DNA from: Zantedeschia hybrid cultivar
Lineage: Eukaryota > Streptophyta > Magnoliopsida > Alismatales > Araceae
Reading direction: 5' to 3'
Assembly (NCBI GenBank): GCA_030544215.1
Contig: JARZZO010000009.1
Location: forward strand, 51,517,129 to 51,581,128
Length of the DNA stretch: 64,000 nucleotides
Positions 60,955 through 64,000 of the stretch are shown here, piece after piece; the stretch's first letter is position 1, and each line of letters starts with the position of its first letter. A model generated the notes under the pieces. The model had not been told where the DNA came from. It did no database searches and saw only the letters and a program-made list of their open reading frames with translations. A program made the translations under genes and the position numbers.

Positions 60955-60962
<8 letters not shown>
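60690..60962. repeat. About 215-bp repeat, copy B, with GA/CT-rich inverted ends (MITE-like)
   Basis: Core 60711-60929 matches copy A. On its left is TATAGAAAGAGAGAGAGA and on its right its complement TCTCTCTCTCTTTATA, followed by (TA)n. These could be terminal inverted repeats of a small DNA element inserted in a TA run, or just symmetrical microsatellites. Confidence 0.45.

Positions 60963-60990
<28 letters not shown>
60957..60990. repeat. (TA)17 microsatellite
   Basis: Uninterrupted TA dinucleotides. Confidence 0.95.
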
Positions 60991-60992
<2 letters not shown>

Positions 60993-61489
60993 GAAATGCT
61001 AGCTGCACAACTGGGTGTGCAGCAACGCCCAGTCACAACGCACAACTGGGTGCGGTTGGACCACGTGGCATTGAAGGCCAGCTGGGAATGCTGACATCGG
61101 ACACCCACTGCCCTAATCGCCTGCCCGGATCCGTCCCCGTCAAATCCCGCACCGTAATGAGTACCCGTCCTGTCCGTTTGAAATTTACGGAGCGTTTGAA
61201 TATTTTCTACCCAAAATGTCATTTTCCCACCCATCGCCATCCACGCGGGAAACAACGAAGCCAGAGGAAGGATGCGGCCGGAAGCGGAAGAGAGCGGAGG
61301 AAGCGAAGGTGAAGCGGACCTCCGTCGCGGTCGCGTGAACCTGCATCGCTGACATACCCCGGCCCGTTTCGCGTCTCCTCTGCTCCGGCAGCTGTAACCT
61401 GCGGCGTTGAAACGGCCCAAAGCAGAGGAGAGCGACCGCAGCTAGGCGTGTGTGAAGTTGCCAGTCCTCCCACGTCCATGTCTGCTTGG
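60991..61489. other. Hairpin-rich segment, possible transposon end or gene upstream region
   Basis: GCTGCACA-actggg-TGTGCAGC (61002-61023) is a perfect 8-bp hairpin; CACAACTGGGTG occurs again at about 61042. The start GGGAAATGCTAG right after a TA run is like the edge of a DNA element, but no matching inverted end was found in the window. The rest is GC-rich without a clear frame. Confidence 0.35.
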
Positions 61490-61915
61490 ATATTACTCGC
61501 CTCCTATCTCCACGCCTGTCCCTATTCCTGGTTGTTCGTGCCGGTTCTCCCGCCCCGCCATCTTCCTTACTTGCCCACCTCCACGCAAGCCCTGTTCTGA
61601 AGGTAGCAAGGTGATCGCAATCGTAGGTAGCCGACCGTGTAAAAAATACTCGCCTCCTGCATCCACGGCGGTCCCTATTCCTTGCTGGTTCGTATTAGTC
61701 CTCCCGCCATCCACGCTGATCCCTGTTCTTGCTCGCTTATTTGTCAGTCACCCACCTCCACGCAGGTTGCGAGAGACTGTGGAAATTACTCGCTTCCTGC
61801 ATCCACGGCGGTCCCTGTTCCCTACTGGTTCGTATTAGTCCTCCCGCCATCCACGCCGATCCCTGTTCCTGCTCACTTGTTTGTCAGTCGCCCACCTCCA
61901 CGCAGGTTGCGAGAG
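61490..61915. repeat. GC-rich tandem repeat, about 134 bp, three copies
   Basis: TTACTCGCCTCCT..TCCACG starts at about 61491, 61651 and 61785. Each unit holds 'ggcggtccct.ttcc', 'ttcgtattagtcctcccgcc' and 'cccacctccacgcaggttgcgag'. Copies two and three are very similar; the first is diverged. It lies just upstream of the possible start of the gene below. Confidence 0.8.
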
Positions 61916-61972
61916 CTAGCTAGGCAAGCCCTGTTCTTCATATTCCACACCTCCACTTTGCACATACCTCCT

Positions 61973-62549
61973 ATGGGGGAAAGGAGACCGGACCACCCTT
62001 CTCCTACAAAGGAGAATGGAAGAGAAGAGACGTTATTGCTGAGCAGCGAGATAGAAGGACATAGAGTGCAGCCGACCAATAGTTTGCAGATGTACATGTC
62101 CAACCCAATTGTGCACATGCAGTTTCCACCCCTCCTTGTGCATATGCAGCGGCCCATCTTTCGGTGGCACATGCCAGCGTCCACTTCTATGATGCCAAAC
62201 GCTGTGCTACCGACAGTTGTGCAAATGCAAGTTCCTGCTCCTATGTACTTACCTTTTATGTCATCAGCAGAGCCAAGCATGCAGAACTTACAACTGATAG
62301 CATTATCCGAAGAAAGTGGAGAAACTGGTTAGTATATGTACTGTGTTTATTACTAAATTTGTTAACATCAATGCAACCTTGTATTTCTGAATTTTTTTTT
62401 TTTTATTTCTTATTGTTTGTCAGCACATTCAATGGAAAATACAACAGAAGTGGAGAATAAGACTCCTGCAAAAACAAGGGAGGGTCGATTGACAACGGAG
62501 GCTAGTGCAAGCACGCAAGTCGTCGCTACAGATTTACTCGGGGATCTTG
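61973..62549 (+). CDS. Possible first two exons of an unknown or FAR1-type gene
   Basis: Exon 61973-62327 starts at ATG (MGERRPDHPSP) and ends at donor G|GTTAGT. Exon 62424-62549 follows acceptor TTTGTCAG and ends at donor G|GTTAGA. Phases agree (1 and 1) and both stay open. The protein is hydrophilic, then Met/Pro/Gln-rich with repeated HMQ/QMQ units (VHMQFPP, VHMQRPI, VQMQVPAP), then Glu/Thr-rich. No domain is recognised. It could be the variable N terminus of the FAR1-type gene at 63284, but exon two (phase 1) cannot be joined straight to that exon without a stop, so exons are missing or the two are unrelated. Confidence 0.4.
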
Positions 62550-63283
62550 GTTAGATATTTACTGAAATTGATGTTCATTATAATTGAAACGTTTATATTT
62601 TTCTCTACACATGCCATATCTGGAGTGGCAAATGGATGACGATATTGACAAATAGAAGTTTGAATTGTGAAATAAATTCAATTTTGATTGTAGAAAGTAA
62701 GATTTACAAATACAGCTTCAAGATTGAAAAAACGCAATGTCATATTCACAATGACATGATGAGATTAAGAAATATAAAATAACATTGATAAATATAGTTA
62801 TCATTGATAAATAACTAGTTTCTATGGACAACTATAGAATGTGATTGAGAAATATAATTTGGGATTGAGATATACATGATAAGAAAAATAAATACAGGTT
62901 ATCATTGACTATACATGCTAGGATATATAAGTAAATGTTCGGGTTGACAAGTATATGATATCGCTGATAAATATAATTTACGTTATCAAGTGTAAGTTTG
63001 ATTGTATAGAGTAAGATTGACAAAGTTTGTTATAGATTGACCTAAGGTAGTACTAATAAATACAGGTTATGACGAGTATACGACAACGGATTGACCTAAA
63101 GTAGTACTAATAAATACATGTTATGACAACTATTACAAGTATACAATTCGATTTGAGAAATATAACTTCAGATTGACATATACAACTTTTGATTGTGAAA
63201 CATAGGCTAACGTAGATTATATAGGGTAAAAGTACAAATAAATTAGGGTTAACAAACAAACACATAGTAAGGTTGACAAATAG
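62550..63283. repeat. AT-rich degenerate repeats between exon blocks
   Basis: Dozens of variants of 'gattgayaaatata' over 62640-63280, with a clear 55-bp direct duplication (63037-63075 and 63092-63129, GATTGACCTAA.GTAGTACTA..). There is no frame for the FAR1 DNA-binding domain or the first half of the MULE domain, which should lie here if the gene were complete. Confidence 0.6.
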
Positions 63284-64000
63284 GCATTTGAAGCAGTGAT
63301 TGTTGAGGTCTTCCCTGATGCACGGCATCGATTTTGCCTATGGCATATTTTGCAAAAGATACCTAAAAAGATTGGTCATATATGCACTACTCATCTTGAT
63401 TTTATGGAAGACTTTGATGAATGTATATACGATTCTCTTTCTACTCATGAATTTGAACAACGGTGGGACCAATTGTTATGTAAGTATGAAGCATGCAAAA
63501 ATAATGGCTGGTTCAATGGATTGTACGAAAGTCGTGCGAAGTGGGTTCCAGTGTTCTTAAAAGATACATTATTCGCAGGTATATTTCATTACTTCATCAT
63601 TATTTTACAAATCATGATAACTTTTCATTATTTATAGTTATGAATGTTCATATGGACTTGTCAGTCTGAACTTGTATATGTATTTTTCAACAATACTCTG
63701 TGTTTGTCAATTTGATGAGCATTTCTTAAGTTATGTATGTCAATGAACATATATATTTGGCAAGGTGAACATGTGTTAGTCACTCCAATCATGTACCAAT
63801 GTTAATTTATGGTTGCCAATTTTAAGCTACATTTGTTTTGCCTTAACTTGTATTTTGAATCTGATAAATTGACTGGATATAATATGATTGTACAGGAATG
63901 TCAACCTCACAACGTAGTGAGAGCATTAATCATTTCTTTGATGGATTTGTGCACTCAAAGACCACACTTGCTGAGTTCATTGAAAAGTATACAGTTGTAA
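63284..64000 (+). CDS. FAR1/FHY3-type MULE transposase-domain gene, partial
   Basis: Exon 63284-63578 follows acceptor AAATAG and ends at donor GCAG|GTATAT. Exon 63896-64000 follows acceptor TACAG and runs off the window. The split Gly codon joins correctly (G|GA). Signature pieces: VEVFPDARHRFCLWHI, then KKIG, the Phe/Trp-rich spacer with EFEQRWDQL, WFNGLYESRAKWVPVF, KDTLFAG, and after the intron MSTSQRSESINHFFDGF. These match the end of the MULE transposase domain of FAR1-related proteins, which are transcription factors derived from Mutator-like transposases and act in the nucleus. The N-terminal zinc-binding domain, the first catalytic part and the SWIM domain are not in the window. It could be a host FRS gene, a MULE element or a decayed copy. 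Confidence 0.8.

Noticed and set aside
61682..61972. Upstream extension of the exon frame at 61973
   Set aside because: It runs through the 134-bp tandem repeats and repeats itself with Pro-rich content; the ATG at 61973 after the repeats is a better start.

Overview
This is a nuclear DNA window from a plant, most likely a commelinid monocot. The evidence is a spliced hexose-transporter gene with almost exclusively G/C third codon positions, plant-type Ty1-copia and Ty3-gypsy elements primed by initiator-tRNA-Met, a CACTA transposon, and a FAR1-type exon pair. I cannot name the species. Few host genes are present. About 47 of the 64 kb is transposon, most of it nested.

Layout. 1-555 is the tail of a copia LTR. 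556-1490 holds 270-bp tandem repeats next to a tRNA-like Pol III promoter. A small ubiquitin-like gene lies at 2686-3021 (minus) and a four-exon sugar transport protein (STP) gene at 6146-8338 (plus). A CACTA transposon covers 9846-27703, with matching ends and a TTT target duplication. It has no transposase but carries two solo copia LTRs, a gene-like exon, 372-bp tandem repeats, and a complete copia element (copia 1, 18170-27658) inserted in its subterminal repeats.

After 630 bp of flanking DNA comes a second nest at 28334-56783. An old minus-strand copia (copia 3) received a plus-strand copia (copia 2) in its 3' LTR. Copia 2 carries a gypsy solo LTR in its own 5' LTR and a complete gypsy element (37741-47360) in its pol. 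A later deletion, joined at 49458/49459, removed the 3' ends of copia 2 and copia 3. Sampled LTR divergence agrees with this order: about 6% for copia 3 and about 3% for the gypsy element and for copia 1.

56784-61470 is AT-rich DNA with simple repeats and diverged repeat modules. 61490-64000 contains the start of a possible gene and two exons of a FAR1/MULE-type protein that runs off the window.

All retroelement reading frames are broken by stop codons or frameshifts. The most interesting signal is in the long leaders of the copia elements. They hold a series of stem-loops, including four repeated ones at nearly fixed spacing just before gag. Loop sequences are constant within a family while the stems change in a base-paired way between families, which points to a conserved RNA structure. 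A second point of interest is that the sugar transporter lacks several residues thought to bind the sugar.
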